A stretch of DNA of 64,000 nucleotides from Sodiomyces alkalinus F11 (Eukaryota > Ascomycota > Sordariomycetes > Glomerellales > Plectosphaerellaceae): positions 3,912,381-3,976,380 of the forward strand of contig NW_021167080.1 in the NCBI RefSeq assembly GCF_003711515.1, written 5' to 3'. The position numbers and the translations under genes were made by a program. The notes beneath the pieces were generated by a model. The model worked only from the letters and a program-made list of their open reading frames with translations, ran no database searches and was not told the DNA's origin. Positions 31,749-42,656 of the stretch are shown piece after piece. How positions within the stretch are numbered: the first letter of the stretch is position 1; each line of letters starts with the position of its first letter.

Positions 31749-33323
31749 ATGGCCGCTCTACGAAGAATTGCTCCTTCGACCCTGCGCAAACTGGCGGCTT
31801 CCACTCCGAAGAGACCAGCTTGCGCCCTGCCCAAGACAAAAGACGTGCTGCTCCCTCAGAATCAGAATGTACCGACAAGACGGTTTCACTCGAAACCACG
31901 GAAAGCGGCGGCGTCTGGAGCTGGGGAGGCTTCCAACCCTCCCATGTCGTTCCCCTGCATCGATGCGCTCGAGAACCGATCCGCCTCGCTACAGGCAAGC
32001 TTTGCCTCCAGCGGCCCCGAACCCTCATACACCTCCGGAGCCACGCAGACATGGAACTGCGAAGAGCCTCTCCTCCTGGACTGGGGCGGTGTGCTGCCCG
32101 AGTTCATCATCGCCTACGAGACGTGGGGGCGGATGAACGACGACAAGTCCAACGTCATCCTCTTGCACACCGGCCTGTCCGCTTCCTCCCACGCCCGCTC
32201 GACCGAGGTCAACCCAGAACCGGGATGGTGGGAGAAATTCATCGGCCCCGGCGCCGCGCTGGACACGGATAAATACTTCGTCGTCTGCACCAACGTCATC
32301 GGCGGCTGCTACGGCTCCACCGGCCCCAGCAGCACCGACCCGGCCGACGGGCAGCGGTACGCCACGCGGTTCCCCGTCCTGACCATGGACGACATGGTGC
32401 GCGCCCAGTTCCGCCTGCTCGACAGCTTGGGCGTGCGGAAGATCTACGCGAGCGTGGGCTCCAGCATGGGCGGCATGCAGTCCCTGGCCGCCGGCGTCCT
32501 CTTCCCCGACCGCGTCGGCCGGATCGTCTCCATCAGCGGCTGCGCGCGGAGCCACCCGTACAGCATCGCCATGCGCCACACGCAGCGCCAGGTCCTCATG
32601 ATGGACCCCAACTGGAAGCGCGGCTTTTATTATGGTGGCCTCCCGCCCCACGCCGGCATGAAGCTGGCGCGCGAGATCGCCACCGTCACCTACCGCTCGG
32701 GGCCCGAGTGGGAACAGCGATTCGGCCGCCGCCGCGCCGACCCGGCCAAGCCGCCCGCGCTGTGCCCCGACTTTTTGATCGAGACCTACCTCGACCACGC
32801 CGGCGAGAAGTTCTGCCTCACCTACGACCCCAACAGTCTGCTCTACGTCAGCAAGGCCATGGACCTGTTCGATCTCGGCCGCGCGCACCAGCTGGCCACC
32901 CGGGCGCGCAGGGCCCAGCGCGAGAAGCAGATCGAGGAGGCGGGCGCCGCCTCCGCCTCGTCGTCCGCCGACCTGGCCTGCAGCCTCACCTTGCCGGATC
33001 AGCCGTACGAGGAGCAGCCGGCGCCCAACGGCGAGGCGGTCTCGTCCGACTCTATTACGGTGGAGGTTTCCTCCCGTCCGCCTGACGATCTGGTGGCCGG
33101 CTTGGCGGGGCTGCGCGATATCCCGACGTTGGTCATGGGTGTGGCGAGCGACATTCTCTTCCCGGCGTGGCAGCAGCGGGAAGTGGCCGAGGCGCTCAAG
33201 CTGGCTGGGAACCGGAACGTGGCGTATACCGAACTGAGCGAGGAGATGAGCATGTTTGGACACGATACCTTCTTGTTGGACCTGAAGAATATTGGAGGCA
33301 ATGTCAGGAACTTCTTGGGTTGA
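31749..33323 (+). CDS. cys2: Homoserine/serine O-acyltransferase family enzyme (Cys2/CysA-like), mitochondrial
   Basis: Alpha/beta-hydrolase-fold acyltransferase of the MetX superfamily, 524 residues, no intron. The best match by pattern is the fungal Cys2/CysA group (serine O-acetyltransferase of cysteine synthesis) rather than Met2, because of [37 protein letters not shown] and [20 protein letters not shown]. The nucleophile Ser sits in [10 protein letters not shown] (about residue 240). Asp in GVASDILFP and His in MFGHDTFL complete the triad. The N-terminus ([20 protein letters not shown], then [12 protein letters not shown]) is Arg/Ser-rich and acid-free, like a mitochondrial presequence. 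A low-complexity insert follows about residue 395. Acyl donor and acceptor (acetyl or succinyl; serine or homoserine) cannot be settled from sequence. Confidence 0.9.
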   Translation: MAALRRIAPSTLRKLAASTPKRPACALPKTKDVLLPQNQNVPTRRFHSKPRKAAASGAGEASNPPMSFPCIDALENRSASLQASFASSGPEPSYTSGATQTWNCEEPLLLDWGGVLPEFIIAYETWGRMNDDKSNVILLHTGLSASSHARSTEVNPEPGWWEKFIGPGAALDTDKYFVVCTNVIGGCYGSTGPSSTDPADGQRYATRFPVLTMDDMVRAQFRLLDSLGVRKIYASVGSSMGGMQSLAAGVLFPDRVGRIVSISGCARSHPYSIAMRHTQRQVLMMDPNWKRGFYYGGLPPHAGMKLAREIATVTYRSGPEWEQRFGRRRADPAKPPALCPDFLIETYLDHAGEKFCLTYDPNSLLYVSKAMDLFDLGRAHQLATRARRAQREKQIEEAGAASASSSADLACSLTLPDQPYEEQPAPNGEAVSSDSITVEVSSRPPDDLVAGLAGLRDIPTLVMGVASDILFPAWQQREVAEALKLAGNRNVAYTELSEEMSMFGHDTFLLDLKNIGGNVRNFLG

Positions 33324-33651
33324 AGGGCTTGGCGGGCGTTATGTTGCATGAGAAAGCTTTTGAACTATTCCCGTGGATTCTTGTCAACGAGGCTCGCCAC
33401 CAGAGCTCGTGGTCAGTAGTAAATCAGCGATACCAGCGTGCACACCGGAGTGCTATTTTGGAGGAAACAAAATATATACATGTATTTGATGTACGCATGA
33501 ATAGGCGATCACCACAAGCAGTCGTGCAGAAGACGGATACATGAAAAGACAGTCACATGATTCAAATCACGCCTGGGAAAACAAGGACCTGAGGTTCGTC
33601 GGGCTCATCTTGAGGTATGTACAACGTAGATATACGTAGGACTTTTGGCTT
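33324..33651. other. Convergent 3' intergenic region
   Basis: 328 bp between the stops of the Cys2-like gene and SQT1. No gene seen. Confidence 0.5.
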
Positions 33652-35295
33652 TTACGCTTCGAAAACCAACACGACACCATCATCGCCCGCCGTAATCACC
33701 CTCTCTCCCGTGCTCCCCTGAACAAAGCCCAACACGCCACCGCCCTCGCCATCACCACGATGTCCTTTCCATTCCTTCACCAAACCGGCATCCGAAGCGG
33801 TCGGGCCGGGAGCCGCACCACCAGCCGCAGCGGGGGGATTCTGTCGTGCGGCAGCCGCATTCGAACTGCCACCACGCAAATCCCACCTCCGCACGACGCC
33901 ATCCATACCACAGCTCGTGAGGAGCCACGTACCGGGGATGAATTCGACTTTGACGACACTATGGTCCTCATGGGCGCCGGCAATGTTACGCCGCACAGCG
34001 AAGCGGCGCGTGGCGTCGTAGACAGCGATGCTACCATCAACGCTGCCGGCGGCAAGGAGGGTGGTCTGCTGGTTCGGCAAGCCACCGGAGGGCGAGACGA
34101 ACGAGAGGGTCTCGATGCTCTCCGACTGGGTCTTCAGGCTGGCGAGGATCTGCCCACCCGCAGAGACCTGTTGCGACGACGACGACGACGACGATGACGC
34201 AGAAGCTTTGCCGCCTCCCGTCTTTGCCCCCCTGGCTGTTTTGCCGCCGCCAGATGCCGCCGCTGTTGACGACGCACCACCACCACCACCACCACCACCA
34301 CCGCCCAGCCGCGGCAGCGACACGATCCTGATATGGCCCTCCGCGCCACCCACGGCAAGGTACGTCCCGTTCGGCTCGACAGCGACAGAGTACAACCCGC
34401 CCTCGACCTCGAAGCGCTGGTCCTCGCCCGTCAGGCTGACGACGGTCTGGCCGTTGGACTCGACGACGCCGCGGGCGGCGCCGAGGCCCCACACGTCCCA
34501 GGCGTAGAGGGAGCTGTCCTCGGCGACGGTGGCGAGGAGGGCGCCGTCCGGGGTCCAGGCGCCGGCGGTGCAGGGGGCGGTGTGGAGCCAGTAGCTGTTG
34601 ACGACCTGGAGCGGGTTCTGCGGGTCGGCGGCCGGGTCGATGGTGTAGACCCAGACGGAGTTGTCGGAGGCGCCCAGGGCCACGGTGTTGGGATATTCGG
34701 GGGACGGGCAGGGGGCGATCCAGTTGATCTCGGGCACCTCCTGGGCCTCGGCCAGGAAGGACAGGGTGGCGGCGGGTTGGTTCGAGGCCTGGCTTGGGTT
34801 CTGTGCGGCGGAGAGGGTGACGGTGTAGGCGCGCAGACGGCCGTCGAGACCGGCGCTGACGAGGAAGTCGCCACGGGGAAGGGTGAAGGTGAGGGCGTTG
34901 ATGGAGTCGGTGTGGCCCTCTATGGTGAAGAGGGCGTCGAGCTCGGTGGTCTTGGTCGGGTCGGCGCCGCTGTAGCTTGAAGGGAGGACGGGTCGGTCGG
35001 GGGCGGCGCTGGTGTCGATGACGTAGCCCTTGCCGGGTGCGTCGTCGGCTTCACCTTCGGATCCTCCCGTGGCGATGAGCGATGGGTAGACGGGGTGTTG
35101 AGCGATGCTGAAGACGGAGTCGGCGTGGCCGTCGAAGAAGGCGATGGAGTCGTTTTGGAAGATGAGCTCTTCTGTGTCGGAGTCCATGGCGACGTCGCCT
35201 TCATCGTCGTTCATGGGGATCTCTTCGCCTACATCGTCGGCGTTGAGAACCTCGGACTGGTCTTCGGCTTCATGTTCATCGCGGCGTGCAGACAT
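33652..35295 (-). CDS. SQT1: WD40 ribosome-assembly chaperone SQT1 (AAMP-like)
   Basis: A cytoplasmic WD40 protein that binds nascent ribosomal protein uL16 (Rpl10) and escorts it to the 60S subunit. One exon, 547 residues. The N-terminus is acidic (MNDDEGDVAMDSDTEE). Repeats are visible: FDGHADSVFSIAQHPVYPSL, IEGHTDSINALTF, VALGASDNSVWVYTIDP, LATVAEDSSLYAWDV, YLAVGGAEGHIRIVSL, LAAGSVDGSIAVYD, VKVEFIPGTWLLTSCGMDGV and RVITAGDDGVVLVFEA. Between blades there is a Gly run (nine or more Gly) and a Ser run, about residues 325-375, which are species-level low-complexity inserts. The order agrees with SQT1/AAMP. Confidence 0.93.
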   Translation of the reverse strand: MSARRDEHEAEDQSEVLNADDVGEEIPMNDDEGDVAMDSDTEELIFQNDSIAFFDGHADSVFSIAQHPVYPSLIATGGSEGEADDAPGKGYVIDTSAAPDRPVLPSSYSGADPTKTTELDALFTIEGHTDSINALTFTLPRGDFLVSAGLDGRLRAYTVTLSAAQNPSQASNQPAATLSFLAEAQEVPEINWIAPCPSPEYPNTVALGASDNSVWVYTIDPAADPQNPLQVVNSYWLHTAPCTAGAWTPDGALLATVAEDSSLYAWDVWGLGAARGVVESNGQTVVSLTGEDQRFEVEGGLYSVAVEPNGTYLAVGGAEGHIRIVSLPRLGGGGGGGGGGASSTAAASGGGKTARGAKTGGGKASASSSSSSSSQQVSAGGQILASLKTQSESIETLSFVSPSGGLPNQQTTLLAAGSVDGSIAVYDATRRFAVRRNIAGAHEDHSVVKVEFIPGTWLLTSCGMDGVVRRWDLRGGSSNAAAARQNPPAAAGGAAPGPTASDAGLVKEWKGHRGDGEGGGVLGFVQGSTGERVITAGDDGVVLVFEA

Positions 35296-36049
35296 GACGG
35301 GCGGGGGGGAAGCGATTTGTGGGAGGGACGTCGTTCGTTTCCGATCTAATTGTGTCGAGACAGAAGCAGACGAGGTTGAATAGTAATGAAGTGTCGGGGA
35401 TAGGCAGAGGGAGAGGAGAGGGAGAGGAGAGGGAGAGAGAAGTGACTGTTTAGTAATGAAGTTGCTTGATAAGCAGATGAACTTTTTTTTTTTCTTTTTG
35501 TTTTCTTTTTTTAATAATTCGAAGATTTTCCCATGCTCAATGGCGGGGGCGGGGTAATGATTTCTTCGGTGTACAGTTACCTTACTTGATAACTTATGTA
35601 CGTATCTCTACGTAATCTCGGTGAGTGACGTTGACCGAACTACACCGAGTTCACCTGGGACAACTTGGAGATTCCACTTCTATTGTCGAGGCTCTGGGAC
35701 TGTGTCGCTCTATTTAACTCTTGCACTCCTGATTCCTGTTGAGACGAATATCTGACCAAGGCCAAGTAACCAAATAATAATAAAAGAGATGCAAAATAAA
35801 AATCAGCCACACGCCTCGTCGTTTAGATCCTAGGTTGAACCGCTGAATCGCTTTATATGTTAAATTAAGACCGTCCCTTTCCTTTTTCCGGACGCCGCTC
35901 AAGTGTTGAATTCTCGCTGAATGTTGAATTGATCTAGTCCGTGCATGATATTGTGGTTGGCAGTTGGCCCAGATGTGAACTGTTGTCGAGGTCGCCTCCA
36001 GGTCTATCGTTACAAGCCCGGCCGTGGAATCGCCATATGCCTCCGTTTC
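35296..36049. other. Intergenic region, 754 bp, with GA-rich minisatellite
   Basis: Upstream of SQT1 and downstream of GCV2. It includes an AGGGAGAGG-type tandem tract (about 35406-35445) and T-rich stretches near 35485-35515. No gene seen. Confidence 0.45.
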
Positions 36050-39000
36050 TTACGCCTCGCCCGTGGTGTCTTCGACAGGGGGGCAGGTGCAGAAGAGATT
36101 TGTATCGCCGTAAGCTATTCTGTTAGTTAGAAAAGAAAGAAAAGAAAGAAAAGAAAGAAAAGAAAGAAAAGAAAGAAAAGAAAGAAAAGAAAGAAAAGAA
36201 AACGAGAAAAAAATAAAAACAAAGAAGGGGGGACTATAAAACTCACCATCGTCCACCCTCGCCACGCTGGGCCAAAACTTCTTCTCCCGCAGCCACGGCA
36301 GAGGATAGGCGGCCTTCTCCCTCGAGTAAGGCCTCTCCCACGTTCCCTCGCCGTCGCCCAGGATGACGTCCGTCTGCGGGTGCGGCGCGTTCTTGAGCAC
36401 GTTGCCCTCGCGCGGCTGCCGGCCCTCCTCGACCTCGCGGATCTCCCCCCGGATGGCGACCAGCGCGTCGACGAACCGGTCGAGCTCCTCCTTGCTCTCG
36501 CTCTCCGTCGGTTCGATCATCAGCGTGTTGGCCACGGGCCACGACATGGTGGGCGCGTGGAACCCGTAGTCCTGCAGCCGCTTCGCGATGTCGATGGCCT
36601 CGACCCCGGCCGTCTTGGCGAACGGCCGCGCGTCCAGGATAAACTCGTGCGCGCACCGCCCCGCCTCGTTGGTGTACAGGACCTTGTAGTGCGGCTTGAG
36701 CCGCGAGAGCAGGTAGTTGGCGTTGAGGATCGCCATCTTGGTCGCCAGCCGCAGGCCCTTGTCGCCCATCAGCGAGTTGTACGCCCACGGGATCGGCAGG
36801 ATGCCCGCGCTGCCGTACGGCGCGCTGCTGATCATCGCCTGCCCGTCCGCCGGGTGCAGCCCGGGGAGGAACGGCGCCAGGTGCTTCTTGACGCAGATCG
36901 GCCCCACGCCGGGGCCGCCGCCGCCGTGCGGGATGCAGAACGTCTTGTGCAGGTTCAGGTGGCACACGTCGGCCCCGATCTCGCCGGGCGACGAGAGCCC
37001 GATCTGCGCGTTCATGTTGGCGCCGTCCATGTACACCTGCCCGCCGTGCTCGTGCACCATGTCGCACACCTTCTTGATGTGCGGCTCGAACACGCCAAAG
37101 GTGCTGGGGTACGTGATCATGATGGCCGCCAGCTCCGCCGCGTGCTTCTTGCACTTGGCCTCCAGGTCCGCCAGGTCCAGGTTGCCCGTCAGGTTGTCGC
37201 ACTCGATGGGCACCACCCGCATGCCCGCCATGGCCGCCGACGCCGGGTTGGTGCCGTGCGCCGACTTGGGGATCAGGCAGATGTCCCGCTTCCTGGCGCC
37301 GCCCTGCTGCTCGAGGTACTTGCTGATCACGCGCAGCCCGGCGAACTCACCCTGCGCGCCCGAGTTGGGCTGGAGCGTGGTGGCGTCCATGGCCGTGATG
37401 CCCGAGAGCTGGTCCTCCAGCTCCTTGACGAGCTTGAGGTACGCCGACATGTGCTTCGGGTCGGTGTACGGGTGAGGCGTGGCGAAGGTGTCCTTGGAGA
37501 TGAGCGACATCTCGGTGGCGCCGTTCAGCTTCATGGTGCAAGAGCCGAGGGGGATCATGGAGTGGACCAGCGACAGGTCTTTCGACTGGAGGTGGTAGAT
37601 GTAGCGCAGCACCTCCGTCTCGCTCCGGTGGGTGTTGAAGACCGGGTGCGTCAGGTAGTCAGACGTCCGCCGGAACGACGCCGGCAACGACGCGTGGACG
37701 CTGCTCGCGTCCTTGTGAAAGAGCTCGGCGGCCGAGTCGGAACTGGCAGCAGCCACCTCACGTCCCGTCGCCGAGGCGAAAGTGGCCGCCAGCCTGTCGA
37801 AGGCCTTGAGATCCGTGGCCTCGCCGATGCTGATGCCGATGTCGCCGCCGCCCAGCCGGCGGAAGTGGAGGCCCAGCTGCTCTCCCTTCTCGATGATGGT
37901 CTCGGCGAGATCTTCGCCGGCCTTCACCACCACCGTGTCGAAGAGGACCTGTCCATCCGGGCTGTTCCGAGGCTGCTCGACCTCGAGGCCGAACTGCTGG
38001 GCCAACGCCTGAACGCCGCGCGCGCGCGAGACAACCCTCTCGGCGATCTCCCTCAGGCCCTGGGGCCCGTGATAGACGGCGTACAGGGAGCTCATGTTGG
38101 CCAGCAGAGCCTGCGCCGTGCAGACGTTGCTCGTCGCCTTCTCCCGGCGAATGTGCTGTTCTCTTGTCTGCAGGGCCAGACGCAGGGCCGGGCGGCCGTT
38201 CCGGTCCTTGGAGACGCCGATGAGACGGCCGGGGATCTTCCTCTTGTGGGCTTCCGTGACGGCGAAGAAGGCGGCATGCGGACCGCCAAAGCCGAGAGGA
38301 ATGCCGAAGCGCTGGGCGGTGCCGAAAGCGATGTCGGCGCCCCATTCGCCCGGCGGGGTGAGCAGCGTCAGCGCGAGGAGGTCGGTGGCCACGCTGAGGA
38401 GCGCCTTTTGGCCGTGGACGACCTCGGCCAGGGACCTAAAATCCTCGACGTGGCCCCTGGTATCGGGGTACTGGACCATGACACCGACCAAGTCGTCGCC
38501 CAGGGCCTGTATGCGCTGGTGGGCATCGGGGGCGGAGAGGTCCATCTTCTCGATCTTGATGCCGAAACCCTCGCTCCGACCCTGGAGGACGGAGAGGGTC
38601 TGCGGGTGGATCATATCGGAGACGACGTAGGTCTTGCCCGGCCGCTTCGCCCTGGATGTAGGTAGGGCGTTCAAGGAGAGGGTCACGGCTTCGGCGGCGG
38701 CGGTTCCCTCGTCCAACAAGCTCGCGTTCGAGATGGGTAGGGCGGTGAGGTCGGAAACCATGGTCTGGTAGTTCAGCAGGGACTCGAGGCGGCCCTGGCT
38801 GATCTCGGGTTGGTAAGGGGTGTAGCTGGTGTACCAGGCCGGGTTCTCCAGCACGTTGGTCTGGATGACCTTGGGCGTGATGCTGGGGTAATAACCGGCG
38901 CCGATCATGGGACAAGCATACGTCTCCCGAAGCTTCAGCTCGTCGGCCCGTGCCGCGATGTCGCTCTCGAGCAGGGGCTTGTCGCCATTGGGAACGAGGT

Positions 39001-39397
39001 TGGCTCGTTCAGAAAGAATATCGGCCGGAATGACCTGGGAGATGAACTCGTCGAGGGACTTGGCCTCGGGGGAGAGGGCCTTGAGCATCTCCTGGGCATC
39101 ATGGGCGTCCGGGCCGATATGGCGGGGGACGAAGGATTGCAGTTCAGTGAGGGGCTCCAGGGACGGGTCTGAGATGGTGTCCTTGCCGAGAGCATGGGAC
39201 TGAAGGGATGTGAAGCTGAAGTAGCGAATTCCTCGTCGTAGCGGGCTGGCTGACGATCGAGAGGTGATAGAGAGGTTCCTCGCTGTTGCCGAGGTCAATG
39301 TCGAGCGGCCGGCGACAGTGAGGCCAGAGCCAGCCACCCTAGCTGATGATATCCTCAATGGCAGCTGACGAGGGAGACATAACCTAGAGGAAGCCAT
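36050..39397 (-). CDS. GCV2: Glycine dehydrogenase (decarboxylating), P protein, mitochondrial
   Basis: The PLP-dependent P protein of the glycine cleavage system decarboxylates glycine and passes the aminomethyl group to the H protein lipoamide in the mitochondrial matrix. Two exons on the minus strand, 36247-39397 and 36115-adjacent 36050-36114, give 1071 residues. The N-terminus (MASSRLCLPRQLPLRISSAR) is a presequence. Family blocks include FVPRHIGPDAHDAQEMLKAL, GAGYYPSITPKVIQTNVLEN, SLGSCTMKLNGATEMSLIS and PNSGAQGEFAGLRVISKYLE. The PLP lysine is in NLHKTFCIPHGGGGPGVGPI (about residue 815). The last exon is AYGDTNLFCTCPPVEDTTGE. The 132-nt intron is stop-free and a multiple of three, so the unspliced frame runs through it; the spliced product matches the family end. 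Confidence 0.96.
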   Translation of the reverse strand: MASSRLCLPRQLPLRISSARVAGSGLTVAGRSTLTSATARNLSITSRSSASPLRRGIRYFSFTSLQSHALGKDTISDPSLEPLTELQSFVPRHIGPDAHDAQEMLKALSPEAKSLDEFISQVIPADILSERANLVPNGDKPLLESDIAARADELKLRETYACPMIGAGYYPSITPKVIQTNVLENPAWYTSYTPYQPEISQGRLESLLNYQTMVSDLTALPISNASLLDEGTAAAEAVTLSLNALPTSRAKRPGKTYVVSDMIHPQTLSVLQGRSEGFGIKIEKMDLSAPDAHQRIQALGDDLVGVMVQYPDTRGHVEDFRSLAEVVHGQKALLSVATDLLALTLLTPPGEWGADIAFGTAQRFGIPLGFGGPHAAFFAVTEAHKRKIPGRLIGVSKDRNGRPALRLALQTREQHIRREKATSNVCTAQALLANMSSLYAVYHGPQGLREIAERVVSRARGVQALAQQFGLEVEQPRNSPDGQVLFDTVVVKAGEDLAETIIEKGEQLGLHFRRLGGGDIGISIGEATDLKAFDRLAATFASATGREVAAASSDSAAELFHKDASSVHASLPASFRRTSDYLTHPVFNTHRSETEVLRYIYHLQSKDLSLVHSMIPLGSCTMKLNGATEMSLISKDTFATPHPYTDPKHMSAYLKLVKELEDQLSGITAMDATTLQPNSGAQGEFAGLRVISKYLEQQGGARKRDICLIPKSAHGTNPASAAMAGMRVVPIECDNLTGNLDLADLEAKCKKHAAELAAIMITYPSTFGVFEPHIKKVCDMVHEHGGQVYMDGANMNAQIGLSSPGEIGADVCHLNLHKTFCIPHGGGGPGVGPICVKKHLAPFLPGLHPADGQAMISSAPYGSAGILPIPWAYNSLMGDKGLRLATKMAILNANYLLSRLKPHYKVLYTNEAGRCAHEFILDARPFAKTAGVEAIDIAKRLQDYGFHAPTMSWPVANTLMIEPTESESKEELDRFVDALVAIRGEIREVEEGRQPREGNVLKNAPHPQTDVILGDGEGTWERPYSREKAAYPLPWLREKKFWPSVARVDDGEFYSPPFFVFIFFSFSFLSFLSFLSFLSFLSFLSFLSFLTNRIAYGDTNLFCTCPPVEDTTGEA
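36127..36203. repeat. 9-bp tandem repeat (AAAAGAAAG)n inside the GCV2 intron
   Basis: Seven to eight units fill the polypyrimidine side of the GCV2 intron (minus strand). Translated in the gene's frame they read Phe-Leu-Ser repeats. Confidence 0.85.
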
Positions 39398-40369
39398 TGT
39401 GACGAATAGGCCCTCCTCGGCGAAGAGAAGAGAGAAGAGACGAGAGTCAATGGGGGAAGGGGATGGGGGGGGAAGGGCGGAGGGTTAACGGTGAGCAGCT
39501 CCCAGCTATCCCTCAGGAAACTAAGACTCCAAATTGCGTATATCTTGGTCTCGGAATTGCCTCGCTTGAACTCAAGAAGCAGATAAGCAAGTGAGGTTCA
39601 AAGGAAATAGAAAAGGAAAACGGAATAAGGACAAAAAAAGAAAATAAAATGGAGATGTCGGTGAGAAATCGGCCAACCCGCCCCCCTCGTGTAAAGCAAT
39701 CGGGGGACCTTGTCGGGGAGTGTATCGGGAGACCTTCCCAGGTTGTTTGTGGAGGGACGGACAGGAAACCTTGGGCGTCATCTTCGGCTGGGAACGGGAC
39801 ACAGATAACACTGTTTTTGACATGTGAGATAAGGTATATCTACAGTGTTGATGCGGTGTTTACGTCGGTATTCTGCATGTTTCGGGGACATGCCTGTACG
39901 TATCGTATCATGTACCCTGTCATTTTTGCTGACCAACAGCCGATACGAAGCATTTTTTTCGTGACCTGTGGCGGCCTTTCCCCCGACTCGGACCTTGCAT
40001 TAGGTAACAATTTGGCAGTGGCTTTCGTTCGTTCCCGGGCCCGGTCGCCCGGTGCCGAGTCATCAAAAGTGGAGCTTATACTCAGGTCCCGCGGACACAT
40101 ACTTGTACGTTTCTCCACTTTCCCAGCTGGTAGCAGTTGCCGACGAAAGTACGTTGATACTGTAGAGCTCATGGTAGGTTTCTTATGTCATCAGCCTTGG
40201 GGTAAATTTTCGCTGGACCAAACGACGACGACATCAACATCCAAGGCGTCAATCATCAGGGTCAACTGTCAAACCTCGAATCAACGACCCACACAAACAC
40301 CAGTCCATATCGACACTCTTCGAGATACATACATCTTAGATCTTCTCTCGGCTTTTGAAAACACTCAAG
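39398..40369. promoter_or_regulatory. Divergent intergenic region (GCV2 / TOM5)
   Basis: 972 bp between two nuclear genes for mitochondrial proteins; presumed to hold both promoters. The 245-codon frame at 39649-40386 ends inside the TOM5 start region and has no domain. No gene is called. Confidence 0.45.
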
Positions 40370-40718
40370 ATGTTCGGAGGATGTAAGCAGACTATTTCCC
40401 CTTCCCTAGCCGACCATCTTTCCATCCATCCCTCAGAGCGCTGACCATCCATCCCTTTTTCTTTTTCTCTACTTTTAGTCGCACCCCCCCAGCTCTCCCC
40501 CGAGGAGATCAAGCAGATGGAGGCCGAGGCCAACTTCACCATCCAGCAGGTCCTCGTCTCTACCGTCATGCTCTACCTCTGTAAGTCCCTTCTCTAACCC
40601 TCCACCGGCTCATTGCTACCGTCCACTCCTTGCTACTGGCAACTTTCACCTGCTGACCTAGCTTGTTTCTCTCCTCAAAGCTCCTTTCGCCGTCAATGCC
40701 GTCTCCAGCATGTTCTAA
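40370..40718 (+). CDS. TOM5: Mitochondrial import receptor subunit TOM5
   Basis: The smallest subunit of the outer-membrane TOM complex, which helps pass precursors to the Tom40 pore. Three exons, 40370-40382, 40479-40580 and 40681-40718, give 50 residues. The spliced protein begins MFGGFAPPQLSPEEIKQMEA, continues EANFTIQQVLVSTVMLYL and ends SPFAVNAVSSMF. That is an acidic amphipathic N-terminal part followed by one C-terminal membrane segment, as in other fungal Tom5. The first exon is only 13 nt. All junctions are GT-AG and keep frame. Too small and spliced to show as a long frame, but the family match is strong. Confidence 0.92.
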
Positions 40719-41217
40719 GCCTCTCGAATACGAATCATTTCTTCGCTTTGTCACGTCTAGCTACAGGCTAGTAACAACCATCCAATTGCTCTGTCCGCAT
40801 CACGATGGATATAGAGTAACAAGACTTCCCCGCAATCAACACACGGGGAGCTTCGCGAGTGCCACGATATCAGAACGAATGGCCCAGCATGTGCAGAATG
40901 GCACCAGTGTACAATATATTGTAGTATAATCGGCATCAGGGGCGCCGAAATCACCCCGCCCTTGGAATAGACAATGCGTCATGATAATTGGAAGACGGAC
41001 ATCTCCGGGGTTTCTGATGGTATCAATTGTGTCTCGTCTTCGCCGGTGTTCTTCCTCCCCATGCCACTATGTTACCACGCGACCTTCGTTCAAATAGAAA
41101 CACGCTACGCCGGAGCCATAGCTTGAGCCGAAGCTCAATCGCCTACAAATCCTGCGGACCTTACATCGAACACAATGGTCCCTATCCCTCCCCGGCATAA
41201 ACCATCGATATGCCTCT
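40719..41217. other. Convergent 3' intergenic region
   Basis: 499 bp between the stops of TOM5 and NUP57. No gene seen. Confidence 0.45.
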
Positions 41218-42624
41218 TCACCGCGCGTCCATCTCCTTCTCCCACAATTCATAATCTTTGGTGATGGACTCGATTTCTTTCTTGAGGTGCTGGATCTGCT
41301 TGCCGTAGTCTTCGAGCACCTATAACATTGTAAGCATGAAACAACATCAACTACAAGCGCGCCAGCCTTTTTTTTTTTTTTTTTTGGCACAGAGGACTGG
41401 GGAAGGACCAAGCCAACCCCCCCCAAAGAAAAAAAAAGAAAAAAAGAAAAAAAAAACATACCTTTTTAACCTTCCATTCCGTCTCCTCACCCAGGGTCTC
41501 CCCATTAGCCACAGCCGGCTTGCTCGCCTCCTTCAAGACCTGGTCGGCGCACTCCCGGATCTGGATCAGCCTGCTCCACAGCTCCTCCTCGCGCGCGCTC
41601 AGCGCCGGGTCCTGGACAGAGCGGTCCAACTCGGCCAGCTTGGCCCGCAAGTCGTCCTCGTCGCCGCTGAGCGCGTAGCCGCGGTTGCGCAGGACCTGGA
41701 CGCGCGCCGCGAGGGCGAGGCAGCGCTGCCGCAGCGCCACGTGCCGCCGCCGCGCCGCCAGCGCCCGTACGCTCGTCTCGAGGTCGTGCCGCGACAGGAT
41801 CGCGTCCAGGCTGGCGTTGACCTGGTGCAGCCGCACGTTGTGCTCGGCCACCACCCGCTTCTGCGTCTGCAGCCGGTTCGCCAGCCCCGCGGACCCGGCG
41901 CAGAGCACCGGGATGAATCCCTGCCCCGGCTTGTTCTGCAGCGCTTCCTCCCATTCTTTCGGGTCCTCGTTCGGCCCCGGCTTGTAGAAAGGGACCGCCG
42001 CTTCGTCCACCTTGTTGTAGAAGTAGTGGCGGAACACGCAGCTGGGGTCGTCCGGGTGCCACTTTCGGAACGTCGTCGCGATTTGCTCAATGGGCGGCTT
42101 CTGGTTTCCTATGCGAAAGAAAGAAGACCCAAGCGTTAACCGAAAGCCTTCAAAAGGGGGGCGGGTGGAACAAGACAGTTTGGGAGAGGACTGAAACGGG
42201 GCTGGGAAAGCAGTGAAAACATGAGACATACGTGGTGTATCATTCGGCTGCCACAGAGAGCTTGATAGCTGCGCCTGCGACTGCGCGAGAACAGGCATCA
42301 GCTGCGGTTGTTGTTGTTGTTGATGTCGTTGTTGTTGTTGGAGCTGTTGCTGTTGCTGAGGTTGCGCCAGAGAGCCCCCGAACAAGCTCGATGTGCCCTG
42401 GTTCTGCTGTCCCGCAAACAGACTGGTCGTACCCTGGTTCTGTGGTTGCTGCTGTCCACCAAATATACTTGTTGTGCCTTGATTTTGTTGTTGTGGTTGT
42501 CCGCCGAACAGACTGCCCGTCGCGGCAGGTTTCTGCTGGTTGCCAAAAAGACTCGATGTTCCTTGGTTTTGTTGGGTCTGTTGAGTTCCGAACAATCCGC
42601 CCTGCTGATGCTGCTGCTGCTGAG

Positions 42625-42656
<32 letters not shown>

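Noticed and set aside
32025..33263. 412-codon open frame antisense to the Cys2-like gene
   Set aside because: Shadow frame; repetitive Arg/Ala/Gly text without motifs.
36380..38665. 761-codon open frame antisense to GCV2
   Set aside because: GC-rich shadow of the GCV2 third codon position, Arg/Gly/Leu-biased, no domain.
39649..40386. 245-codon plus frame overlapping the TOM5 start
   Set aside because: Lies in the GCV2/TOM5 promoter region; TOM5 has strong family support in another frame.
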